64,000 nucleotides of DNA from Prostheceraeus crozeri. Lineage: Eukaryota; Platyhelminthes; Polycladida; Euryleptidae. The DNA lies in the NCBI GenBank assembly GCA_907163375.1, contig CAJQUW010015391.1, forward strand, positions 124,001-188,000, in the 5' to 3' direction. The translations under genes and the position numbers were made by a program. Under the pieces are notes generated by a model. That model saw only the letters and a program-made list of their open reading frames with translations, was not told the DNA's origin and did not search any database. Positions 1-12,000 of this stretch are shown here, piece after piece. Numbering within the stretch: position 1 is the first letter of the stretch; the number at the start of each line of letters is the position of its first letter.

Positions 1-871
1 AAATTGAAATCAAAACAAATAGATAAGCTTCTAAATGACTGTTGAGTTGGTGAAAGCTGAGACCAGTAATTCTAAAACTAAATTTGAAGAAGCTGAAATT
101 GGATGAAAGAGACAAAGTTTCAACACGTGCGTGTTTTAGAAATCATATTTGCATAACACTTCGTTAATGAAAATCATCCAGGCATTTTTGAAATAGCACA
201 CTATTTAATTAGAGTTGCAGAAATCTAACGATCAACTAATTTCACTTCTTTCAACGATTTCCACGAAATCTGCAGCTTGTGGAAAATAACAATTCCTTTG
301 ATATTCGAATAATTCATTCAGATTGGTGCAGTTAATCAGTCAAGTAGTATGGCAATATGTAATAAGTAAATTTAAAGCAATAATCAGTCTTTGTGAGTGC
401 TTTTTAGCCTGTTCTTGTCTTCATGAAGTTCTTTCAAGCATCATGTTTCGTGGTGTATTCTGCTAATACGCATCATGATGGAGTAAAACGCAGTAAAATA
501 TTTTCAGAACCTTTTTTGTATTGAACAGCATATAAGCTACAGATATTCTGCTCGAATCACGACCACATTGCGGCGTCCATGATGAAGCTTGCATCTCTTT
601 ATGTTCAAACGTTCCAGTTTACAAAATCATAGCAATGGTCGTTTTGATGAAAGCTATACTTTAAGTGTACTGATCATGGAAATGCAATCACCTCTGTCAG
701 TGAATGAATCGCATATATGCTGGGAAAAAGTGTGAACTCGATGACTTGCTTATGTACTTGCAATAGAACGCGGACCAAATAGATACCCGGTTCAGATTGC
801 CAAAATTATAGTAAACACGGTATTGATAGCTGGTCGTAAATATGTCCTAACATGTGTGAAGGCGTGCGTGC

Positions 872-2797
872 CAGGCTTGCCGTGGGAATTGATTTTGAAT
901 TCCCATACCATCCCATTCCCACGGGATTTTTGATGGGGATCCCATGGGAATTCCCATTCCCACGGGATTTTTTCAGTATTTCCTATCAGAATTCCCATGG
1001 CTCATTACTCTTCCTATATACGGTTTATGGTTCTCTTCTTTCGGACTACAAGTCGATTAACGGATTTTCGTAATTGACCTGATGAGATTAAGCGCTTTTA
1101 GTTGGATGAACCTATCGTTTGGATGAAAAAGTATTGGCATATCAATCTATCTTATTTTGTCATTTCCAAAAATTGAAAGTTTTCACTAATTATCAAAAAT
1201 ATCTATCATTTTGTTTCAGGGATTAGTCAATCAATAAAGACGACTTTATCGAAATAGTCTTCGATTACATATAGGCCTATACATACACATATTCGCATGT
1301 GTATTCACTCTGATTCACTTCATGCGGTTCCGTACTTGTGATGAACATGTCAAACTTCTAGCTCATCGCAATATCGTATTTAAGTTTACAATACAAGTAC
1401 AGTGCCTGTATACAAGCAATGAAGTGAATACTTCGCCTACGCATATTTCTATGACTTATCAACAGAAAACAACTACTGATTTATGAATATGTGATAGTAC
1501 GCTCGCTCGCATCCCATGTATTTAGGTACGGTGTAATTCCAATTCTATCTAACTTTGATGATAAAGCCACAAATGCAAAAAGACAAATTTATATTCGAGA
1601 AACAAACGTTCATTGAAAATTTGTCCAAGGATTGACAAAAGTTGCTGCTAAAAAGGCATCAAACATTAAAAAATATCAATGGATTGATGAAAGCTACATA
1701 TTATAAAAACTCTCCAATGTAGGCCCTATTATGTATAAAGGCCTACGAATGACAGTACTGTCTACAATCTAAGAATAGCAGATCTTCAATAAATTATCAA
1801 TGGACTAACAACCGTTGCTTTGAGACCCGCGTGATGTCGAATGAAGACCATCGATGGATTAACAAGCGTCACTTTGAAAACCATCTCCTGAGCTCTCGGC
1901 AACCGGTGATACGTCCACTTGCTCGGCCTTTATCCTCGAATCAAGATTGGCACTATCACTGGTGCCTTCGGTGGCGAAACAAAAGATGCACGAGCAGCAG
2001 AAATGTGCTGCTGCAGAGTTTTTTGTCTACTTCGAAGAACTTGTTCGAAGACATCGCAGTGGCGACCTGCCTCAGAGTGGGAACTGAAGTTGCAGACGAT
2101 TATAATTACATCATATAGCTCGGTTCCCCTTTGGTCTGCAGCCTAATGAATCATCGTCAAGCGTCAATCAGGGGAAAAGAATGTTTTGCGAGCTCACATT
2201 CCCTCACTTGAATTGTTAAAAGTTGCGTAATAGAAATTGATCATGCAGCGCACGGGGCGAGAGAATCAGTCGGTCACTGACATGGATACTGATTCTCCTC
2301 CCGTCGGTTGACGAGGCGAATTGACAGACAGCCTCAACAGATAATTACATAATCCAGGTTCTCTCTCTCTCTCTCTCATTCAAGACCGATATTAGTCTTC
2401 TTATAAGATTGATAAGCCAAGAAAAGAATTGTTATGATAATGGTTACCAACCCGTGTTTCGTCACCCTGACAGAATCATGCTTTTTTCAGACAAGGACAG
2501 CCTGCTTACTGTAGATACACCTGTACAATGTACATGTATAAATGTTGTATTTTCACTTCAATCTGTGCGTCATTCATGAGCGGCTTCGCCTAGTCATCCA
2601 GTAAAATGAGTGCAACTACAGCCTGCATTCTCGCTTTCTCACAACCTTTGCAAACCAAAAAAGAGTTGATACCTTCAAATAAGATTTGAATTTATCTTAT
2701 TTTGGTGATCAAAATTTTCATTTAATTCCCATGGGATTCCCATGACCTGATGCAAGATTCCCATCTCATGGGAATTCCCATTCCCACGGCAAGCCTG
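872..2797. mobile_element. Non-autonomous hAT-type element, 1.93 kb
   Basis: Terminal inverted repeats of about 19 bp: CAGGCTTGCCGTGGGAAT at the left and its complement at the right end. Both ends are GGGAATTCCC-rich. Perfect 8-bp target duplications GTGCGTGC lie at 864-871 and 2798-2805; this length is the hAT signature. No transposase-like frame is inside (open frames at 1831-2146 show no hAT motif), so it would depend on an enzyme encoded elsewhere. The matching flanks argue that it is fairly young. Confidence 0.85.
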
Positions 2798-5273
2798 GTG
2801 CGTGCTCTCACATGCTTAAGGTGCAGTGTCGTTACAACATTGACTCAAAAAACATCACTTAGCATTGCCCTGTGATTACTAATGGAAAGATAGAGCGGAA
2901 TGATTTATGAGCGTTCTATCCCTGATCAGTACTCCCACATGTGGAATAATGAGATTGCAGGGTCTCAGTTTGCAGAGACTGCATGCTTACATGTCAACAG
3001 ATTCACAATTTTTAAAAATTACATTGTCAGCAATTCATTGCTCTGCAGCAGCTGTGAATCGGCCAACCAAATACAAAAGACGTGTATGACCGCGAACTTT
3101 GGCTAAAGAAGCTGATGGAATATACAACGAACTGCTTATCCTGACCGGTCCGCGCGCCATATCAGTGCACTTTTCGAATATATTCGATTAATGCTGATGA
3201 TGCTCTCTTCACCGTTGGCTCTCATAAAATGCATAGTTCGATTTCAGAGTAGGTGCTGTATGCATTGTAGGATCGTAGGACGATATAGGGTACCGCAATC
3301 GAATCTGATGATTACAGTTTAGGATTTGAGTCACATTGCAAAGAATTGTAGAGACTAAAATGTACGATATCATTCTGTTTTTTTTTAACAATCACAGGGA
3401 AAGTTGCATTTTAAAGCAAATTTGAGCAATTGCAAAGTTCGTTATGCTTCTAAATATCTAGAAATCCACAAGTTAAGCAGCAATGCATCGACTTCTCTTT
3501 GTCATGCGACAGCCCTGTTTTACCATGGCTAAATGCGACACGGATATGGCAGTTTTGCAGTCCGATATTCATATTCCACCTGCTGCTTTATTATTATGGC
3601 TAGGTCATTCTATATACGTACACATTGCATAGAAACCATGACTGCTTCAATACTGGACGGCTACCCTTATTCAGTTTTAGCATAGATTCTTTTATTCAGT
3701 GCCGTAACTGTAAATGGCGGCCTCCCGCTGAAAAAATCGCGGGCGCCTCAAATGCGCGTAGCCGAGCTTCGATGTGCTATTGCCTCATATTCACGTGTCA
3801 AAGAATTGCTAGTGCAGACGCATGTCTGATTTGTGTGTGCGTGTGCGTCTCCGCTGAGTATCTATCTATGCGTGTCCTTTTTTAGAACGATATCATCTGG
3901 AACGACAACACCGAGTTGTTTTACACTTAACCGGTTCTTTCATTTCACAAACAGATCACATCATATTTTTTTCAGAGCAGATTGTGGTGCTGAATGGTAG
4001 AGACTGACAGAATCTCTTCCTCCGACGAACATATTCAATTGGCTAAATGTACTTGTACTTCTAAGGGCGGGCCTAACTACATCACATTTTAGCGCGGTTC
4101 TCTCCAAACGGGGGGCTCGGGCCGATGTAGCTACGGCTCTGCATTTGTAGAACCACTTCATTGAAGCCTCATACACATGTGCTGTCCATGCAAGCCATGA
4201 TGAATTCTGCACAGCAATTTCCTTGACATAGGCCGTGACGGCAGAAAGTCGTCGTGGTATCTACTTGCATATCTTTTATTTTTGTAAGCTGTAAATATAC
4301 TTTGACTGAAAAAGAAGGGAGCTGCCTTCCAATGGCATAAAAATGAAGACAATCTCCTGTTCACTGCTATAAACTATTCCTCTGAGTTTTCAGTTGAAGC
4401 AACTTTGTGTAATTAATCCCCATCATTGAAATCAAGCCTCAACTCATATCTAAATTCCTTACGCAGGTTTTCTATCTTATGTATAAAATGCCGTAATACA
4501 AGATATATCTGATAAAATACTTTCACTTTCATTATGATGATAAATAAAATATGAAATCCGCTACATTTGTAGCATCACATAATATTTAAAGGAGAATTAA
4601 ATTAGAATTTGGAAGTATCAACACATCCAACTAGAAATTCCAATACCGCCAAATGTCACACTCACACAATGCTAAATTTCGCAAAAATACCTAATATTCA
4701 ACAAAATTTCCATGACCGGATGGATTAATTCCATAGACACCTTCGATTATTAGCCACAAACAAGAATGGCAAGATGAAGTCATCCATTGAATTGTGTTTC
4801 CGCAACGTGACTAATTATAACAAATGTTCCCGTCTTATATTGACAAAAGCATGTTGAGACTTGTTAAAGATGTGAAGACATTATTAGAGCAAAGCAAAAT
4901 GCAGAATAGTAACTGAAGTCTGATAGTAGTTAATTTAATATTATCTATGCTTAAGATAAGCAACAGATTATTCATTTTACTTGTTCATAATGTCATATCT
5001 CAGTAATGTACTTTGTCAGGGGAGACATCCGAGAGATTTCATATCCACGTGTAAAATGAGCACGTGTGTTGTTAGCAAGGCTCATTAAATCTGTAATGCA
5101 TAAGATGCACTTTTTGTGTGATTAATTGGTGCTTGGTGCACACTTAAAGATGGATAACACTGAATTTTATTCACTAACCTTCAAAGTGAACTTACCCTGC
5201 AAGGAATAGGAAAATGTGTATTGATTAGCTTATGAATTATTATGGCATGTTTCTACATTATTATGGCATATAC

Positions 5274-5505
5274 CGGCGCTGTTGCCTTGTGGCAAAATGC
5301 TCGCTCTGCATCCGGGAGACCTTGGTTAAAACCCTGTTCGGGTCAAACATAGGACTTTTAAAATGATGCATGTACACTCTGCATTCTTGCTAAACAATTA
5401 GCAAAAGAAGATTGAGAGTGGGATAATTAGCAACTCGACCGCATGGAAAAAAGGCTCCGCGCCGAATGTGCCTCCGAGGATAAAGAAAGTTTATTTATTT
5501 ATCTG
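5274..5505 (+). repeat. tRNA-derived SINE
   Basis: The head resembles a tRNA: an A-box-like TGGCAAAATGC about 15 bases in, and a B-box-like GGTTAAAACCC 30-35 bases later, followed by GTTCGGGTC. The body has no tRNA fold downstream. The 3' end is AT-rich and repetitive (AAAGTTTATTTATTTAT), as expected for a SINE copied by a LINE enzyme. Borders are approximate and no target duplication was identified. Confidence 0.7.
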
Positions 5506-5857
5506 CCCGCGCCATTTTCCAAAGAGTTTTTCTAGAATAATTTTGAATATTGGCGCGTTCTGATCATCTTAAGAGGTTAGAAGTTTTGATTATTTGATTT
5601 TGTTGCTGACGGCAGCGGATCTCGTCTTTTATTTGATTTGAAATAACGCATCTCCGGCATCTGATGAGAATTGCGGAAAATTCTGTTGCTTTCATGAACG
5701 AGAAATTCAGTCTACGAAAATGTGTAGCAACTAGCAAGTAACCTTTTTCTCAACAAAATTTTATACTAGCATTTTAATAGAGACGATTTCTAAGAGTCAA
5801 CCAACAGATGATGTTACATGTCCAACATTCTAAAATATCACTAATTTTCTCCATCAG

Positions 5858-6037
5858 AATCGAAGAAAGAAGTTCTCTTGATGACCTGCTTTTTCGGATA
5901 TTAACGGCTCAATCAATTTTGAAAGATACTCCACAATTTTCAAGTCGCAATCTCAATAATGACATTCAAAGCTCGTGGGGTAAAATGGAATCTGCAGAAC
6001 ATGCAAGGGAGGTGGACTTGAGAGAAGCAGCTAACAG
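5858..6037 (+). CDS. Spectrin gene exon 1 of window (end of helix B and helix C of unit 1)
   Basis: It is preceded by a pyrimidine stretch ending CCATCAG and followed by GTTTGT. It begins with the third base of a codon and ends after two bases, and this joins in frame with exon 2. The translation has the helix C pattern SSWGKMESAEHAREVDLREA, with the usual Trp and the end-of-repeat R..L motif. The open frame extends upstream of the acceptor, but that part is not helix-like. The acceptor is the least certain border of this exon. Confidence 0.75.
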
Positions 6038-9000
6038 GTTTGTGGATCATCATTCTGAAGTGAATTTTTCACTTTTTCATATGCCTGAGCATCAATTTCA
6101 GAGAATCTGAGACATCAAGAGCTACAGGAAAAAGTCATTTTGTTATTCTGGCTTTTTGATCCTAAAATAGCATTAATTCATTTTTTCATATGCTCACGAG
6201 AAAGATTTCCTAATTTCCTTATCTGCAATATATAGCAGCAGTTATCACAAAAAAAGAACTTCTATTATCTCATATAACATGTGAAATCACATTGCGTGCT
6301 GGAGGTGCTGGTAATTTTGGCAGATTTAAATTTAGATTTGGTTAATAAATCGGTGAAATAATATTCTTTTTTGTTCATCCCGATCACGCAGTAGTAAAGA
6401 AATTATTCATGTGTCATGTCAAGACGTCTCGACTGCTTCCCATTAACTCAATTCCAATTCAAGTGATTCTTTGTTCTTGTTACATTACAAAAATCACTGA
6501 TAAGAAAATTCTGTCTTTCACAGTAAAGTGATTCAACATTCCCATTCACTCGATTTTGGTCGAAATTTCTTATTTTACCCCCTGCGGTTGTATTTTACAA
6601 ACAATTTCATATATGATGAATATGAAGAAGAAATTGTGACTGATACTTCAGGATGAAAGTATTAACTCGTTAAATTGACAAATGGAATTTCTATCAACGG
6701 TCTTAGAAGGGATGTAGTTGCATTTAAGGAGGTGTCGGGGTGGTCATCGTTCTCAACCTTATTCATAGAAAAACTTGCAAAAAAACTTCAAAAGATGTTT
6801 GACCTTTTTATATTTCCCAAATATATCATCTTGAAAGATACCATTATTTTTACTTCGAATAAACTGCATTTAAATAATGTGTACGATTTTATTATCACTC
6901 ATTTACCAATAGCTCTCCAAGAGTATTGAACTATAAAACTATATACCTGATAGCTATTAACCATGAGCAAATGTTCAATGTTAGTCGGCCTATAACAAGG
7001 ACGAGGAATATACTGACAAATAGAGTTAATGTAGAGTTGAAAATCACATCGTAGTATGAACAATACGTATTTTAATGAATACTGCTGGTACAATTTATCA
7101 TAGCGTAGGTCTATGAAAAACATTTAGACTTTATTATCCGATAATGAAAAGGGAAAACAACGATCAAAAAGTCATTGAAGTTAGTTATACTAAATGCATT
7201 AACAAAAAATCCCACAATGCTGAATTCGATGCATCACACATTTCTGTGAAGATTTTAAACGTTTACAATGATTGAGACTGATGACCAGTGACCACTACTG
7301 TGACAGTATTTATACGCCAATTAGTTAGCGCAGCATGCAGTCTATCCAGATAACATCACACCAAATCGATTAAATGGGAAACCTGAAATTGTAATCACTC
7401 GAATGGGAATAGATGTTGTTGGAATCCAGGATATGAGAATCGACATAGTGGAAAGTCACCGACGTCTCAATTTCCTCTTCACCTGTGGATATGTCAACGG
7501 CCAATTAAAAAATGATCGTTAAAAGGTCACCTCTTCACAGTTTTTTGTCAAGAGGTGCCTGGCTATCTGAAGATGATTACTTAAATTCTTGCTTGAAATG
7601 AACCTTTTATCATCAATGGTTTTCGTTCTGAGTGCTGTATTAGTATTGTCATAATTGGGGCATTAGGTACTCGCGATTGTCAGAAATAAGAGCGCTTCGT
7701 ACATTGCAACAATGTTCAGGGCGTTTTGCACAAAAAGAGTGCGCTGTATCAAATTTAAGTAAATTGGACGTTTGGTACCATAGAGCAAGGATATTAGGGA
7801 GAGTAGCAACTCAGCATTAATTAATCCCCAATGCGCATGCAGTTTCGATTTTAAATTGATGGCAGTGTACGGGTGGACGTTTTCCATTTTGTTATGTTTA
7901 CTAAAACACATTTTTCTGTGGTCACTCGAAACGTCGGGCTTGTAAAAATTTTTACTTTTTACTAAATCGTCTCTGGCAAATATACAAGTTGGTGAAGAAA
8001 AATGTGTTTTAGTAAACATAACAAATAAATAGTTTCGAATTTATTAAATGAACTCGAGTTGATGCCCAGTCCCACATGTGAGATAAGCAAATTCTTACAC
8101 CTTTGGAGAAATTTACACGGAATTGACTGATCATAGTAGCAACCAGTGGCGTCTTCTCCGTACCTGCGAGGCCTTCGGCGCATCCTCAAAAATTATTTAC
8201 CAACATTTATAAAAATGAAAAGTGTCATCATTCATTTAAATTCGATAGCTTCTCGTGATAGCTGTGCACAGCTTTCCGTCTCAAAATCAGACGCTCAACC
8301 TCAAGAGTGAACAGTTTTGCAGAATGTGCTTGAATCACAGCTGTTTTCTTCGAGCGCACGCGCCCGCGTCAATATTGGCTTTTTCTCCAATTTTTGCAAT
8401 GAAATTCTACGCTTCCTAGCTTCGCTTAATGTGAGAGAGGCCACTACGTCAACAGTAGCAGATGGCTGACGTTCAGACAAGACTGCGATCAGATGATGAG
8501 GGTTCTCCAATTAATCTTGCCTCCTTTTTCTCGAGAAAATGTGGTCTGGACAGAGAGGGGATGTAGTGATCTCAGAAAATGTTTGGAAAATTGTTATTAA
8601 AAATTCAACTTTTATGAAAATTTATGTAACATAAAAGTGCTTTGTATAGAAATAGTATTCCAATGCCGAGTGAAGGCCTATGGTCAGGAATCACGCGATG
8701 CCACTGGTAACAACACAGAAGGAATAATAGTAATCCATAATATTGTTTTACAAATCCTCCGCGTCATGTCAACTTTGGACACGTAATAGTTTGCTAAATT
8801 AGCAATTCGTTGGGGAACTATTAAATTAAGCATCATAACCAAAGACAAAGATAATAACTTTAAAGTATGTAAATGGGCATGGAGTAAGCATGTTAGGTAG
8901 AGAAGCTCGAGGTGAACACACTTGGGTATTATCACCAAATGTGGATTGTGCAAATTTTTGCACTTTTGAAGAAATTATCATGGAAGTGACTGATCATGAC

Positions 9001-12000
9001 AGTAATGCAGAAGAAATGATAGTATTTTACAGATCCTCCGTTTCATGACATCCCTGGACAGGCAATGTTTGTTAAATTAGCAATTCAATAGGTTGCTATT
9101 GCCTTTGTGCTCAACCTCAAGAGTATTTTCTTAAGCGTGATTATCACAATTAAGCAACCTACCACTGGTAGAGCAAAGCAACATAATCAAAGACAATGAT
9201 TTCAATTAACTTTAAAAGATGTAAATGGATCCACATTACTATTCAGATTCAAGAAATGAAACATAAATTTAGTGAATCACAAAATTGTACCGACAAAAAT
9301 AGAATTAAAAACTTGAGATTTCAGTCAAGAAGCACACTAAGATCTTACTTTTTCATGAAGACTTGCATTATATTGTGGTTCATGAAATTTCCTTGATAAT
9401 CAGCTCAGTTTCCGCTTAATCAAGAAACTGTTAGTATACATTCCTTTTGTTATCTGGTAAGTTTCACACTACTGCATCAAAGTGTTTAAATATACTTACT
9501 TTGTTCTACATAAATTGGTATAGTATATGCTACTTCGAATAATTTGCCACCATAATAAAATCATATCACGCATATAAAGTACATGTATATTCAACAATTA
9601 AACTTAAATACTTGAATTGTTTAACATTTTTGCTGTAATCTAATAAAATTAGATTGTTTTGAATGTTCATCTTAAAGTAGGAACAATTTTAAATTGAGTA
9701 GGAACTCAATTTAGAATAGAAAATCTTCAGATGCGGATTTGAAATTGAAGATATCCACATCCAGATTCAAAATTGGAAATAGCCAAATGCAGATTTGAAA
9801 TAGGAAAAGTAAGCATGTGGATCAATATTTCGAAAACTGTGTGAATGTGGATTGCCAAAATTAACTTTTGGTCAGCTTTTGGACATCTCATCTTCCGTTT
9901 TGTGAACCGAAGACCGCCCTGGCTGACATGAAACGACAGCTGGCGGACTAAGTATTGCGTTCATTGTGCATCATGTACAGTGGAACCTCCTATTGCAGAC
10001 ATTCTATACAGCGGACACCTCCGTATTACGGACAGTTAAGCTCAGTCCCGAATAATGTTCGTATCATCACCGGTAACTCCATATTGCGGACACCTCTAAA
10101 ATGCGGACACTAAGGCGCAGTCCCGACGGTGTCCCTAATATGGAGGTTCTACTGTAATTGTAAAAGACAATTGCATTATCTATTGGTTGGAAATATCTAA
10201 AATGGGGAGATATGATGAAGGTAGAATACTAATAGATTGCTTCTTCTTGCCATCTAGGTTAGAGCGTCTCCAACGAGAAGCTGATAAATACTGGCGAAAG
10301 AGTGCTCTAAGATCATCTTGGATTGATGAACATGAGAAATTACTCGATAACACGGTTGGCACCTTAGAGGCAGGAGATCTGGAAAATTGTCGTGGAATTG
10401 TTCGCAAGCTTGAAACTCTTGATGCTGATATTCAATCTAAAGTAAGTTGCAAATCATCATCAGTCATCATCAACTATTTTGTGCTGAAACCGCATTTAAC
10501 TCTATAACCTCAAACTCAAGGGTAGTTTTAACGAATTTTCACTATTATCCTACTACTGCGATGAGCTTTACTACTGATACATTGCTTCTTCAAAACTAAG
10601 CAAATACATTTGTCTCACGTGTGCGCTCACAACGCATTCCACTGCTTAAAGATTTTCGTTATAACGTCAAGATTATGTAATTAGATTCACATGCGATCGC
10701 GGCTTCGGTTTCTAAAATGAAAGTGTCGTATCTGTCCTTCACATCGCATCGGACCTCAAGGATTCAGACAATTTGCTCCTTCAGTGTTTCTCGAATGGAT
10801 AATTCGTATATTGCTTATTGGAAATGGCACACACTCTCTCAAACAGTGAGCTTTTGGACAGTAAGCACCAGACAGTCAGTGAGTGGCGTGCATTTTGTGA
10901 TATCACTTCGGAAGCACCAAAACACACCAGAGGAGGGTGAAATCATTAGGCGAAACAATTATCGCACGCTTGCTATCTTCTTTAATAATGACAGGAAGGA
11001 ACAACGTTATGGAGAAAACTTGTGCACAATTATCCAAATTCCTCGAATCTGAAGGAATCGTGGCAATCGAAGTACTTTGATGGGATTCACAGCAATCCAC
11101 AAGCGATCCACGACTTTTTCCTATCTTTGTAAGGCGTTAGGAATTACTTTTTACCCACTTACTAAGTTAAAGAATGTGCCATCGTTTTGAATTGGTTTTC
11201 ACTTCTAGTAAACTGAAAGAGTTGAACAATCTAATTCTGTGGTCATGAGACTTGCATGGTTCTTAGCAGCATCGTAGCCAGGATTTCCGAATTAGGATTG
11301 TCATTTGAATTAAACCTAAATTCACTCGGAAAATTATTTGTGCGGTAACAATTCCCTGTGAATTTTCACTTTTTCCTGAAATTCTATCTTCCAATGGGGC
11401 ACCAACACTTCCGTTCTCTGTCTACGTGCCTAGTTCGTAATTAGGTTCGGTGCTCCTCCATTCCTTCTTCAAAAGAAATCGTGAAACCGCTTTTCAGAGG
11501 TCGAAATGTGCCGAACGAATAAATATATATTAGTAGCAATAATATTAATTCATATGTTTATATGCCGCTTTCATAGAAAGGTTCAAAGAAGTCACATATT
11601 TCTTAAACAAATGGCTTTTTAGAGTCTTTTTGAAGTGGATGGTATTAGAGAGGGAACGAATGTCAGCTGACAGTTCATTCCAAGATTCTGCTGCAACAAC
11701 CGAAAATGTGCGATCTCCGTGAGTGATGGTGGTGGTGCACGGGATCTCCAGAGAACTGCTGATGTACATTGCTTCTCATGCTTGTTCTGCGTGGCTCATG
11801 AAGTTCAATTTCAATTTGCGGATAACCTGGTGCTGATTACGTCAAGCACTATGAACAATAAGACAAATTTTATAACTTATCCTATCTTCCACCGACAACA
11901 GGTAAAGATGTAGAAGAAGATATTTTGCATGAATCTCGTGGAGACTGCAATTGAGGATTAATATGGCCACTATTCTGGAAAATCTGTTATTTCTTTAATT

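Larger units (their letters stand above)
1..5857 (+). other. Upstream intron of the spectrin gene (5.9 kb shown)
   Basis: No convincing exon was found here. It holds the hAT-type element at 872-2797, a short (TC)n run near 2360 and the tRNA-derived SINE near 5274-5505. I see nothing in 1-863, 2806-5273 or 5506-5857 beyond AT-rich sequence and scattered short open frames. It is called intron because exon 1 begins in mid-repeat and needs an upstream exon ending in phase 2. Confidence 0.6.
6038..10257 (+). other. Spectrin intron 1 (4.2 kb)
   Basis: It contains a 27-bp perfect inverted repeat, a duplicated segment with a hAT-like insertion, and a TA-target miniature element just before exon 2, all listed separately. 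6038-7660 and 9250-9970 are AT-rich with nothing recognised. Confidence 0.8.

Noticed and set aside
1831-2146. Two overlapping frames inside the 1.9-kb hAT-type element as a transposase
   Set aside because: They are under 100 codons and show no hAT catalytic or zinc-finger motif.
4854-4916. Short helix-like translation (LRLVKDVKTLLEQSK) that could be a spectrin exon
   Set aside because: No acceptable pyrimidine-tract acceptor or donor in the right phase, and a stop follows directly.
5274-5350. Functional tRNA gene
   Set aside because: The A and B boxes are imperfect, the acceptor stem does not pair, and a SINE body follows.
10187-10257. ATG upstream of exon 2 as a possible start codon
   Set aside because: The preceding CATCTAG acceptor and phase match to exon 1 show that this is intron sequence.
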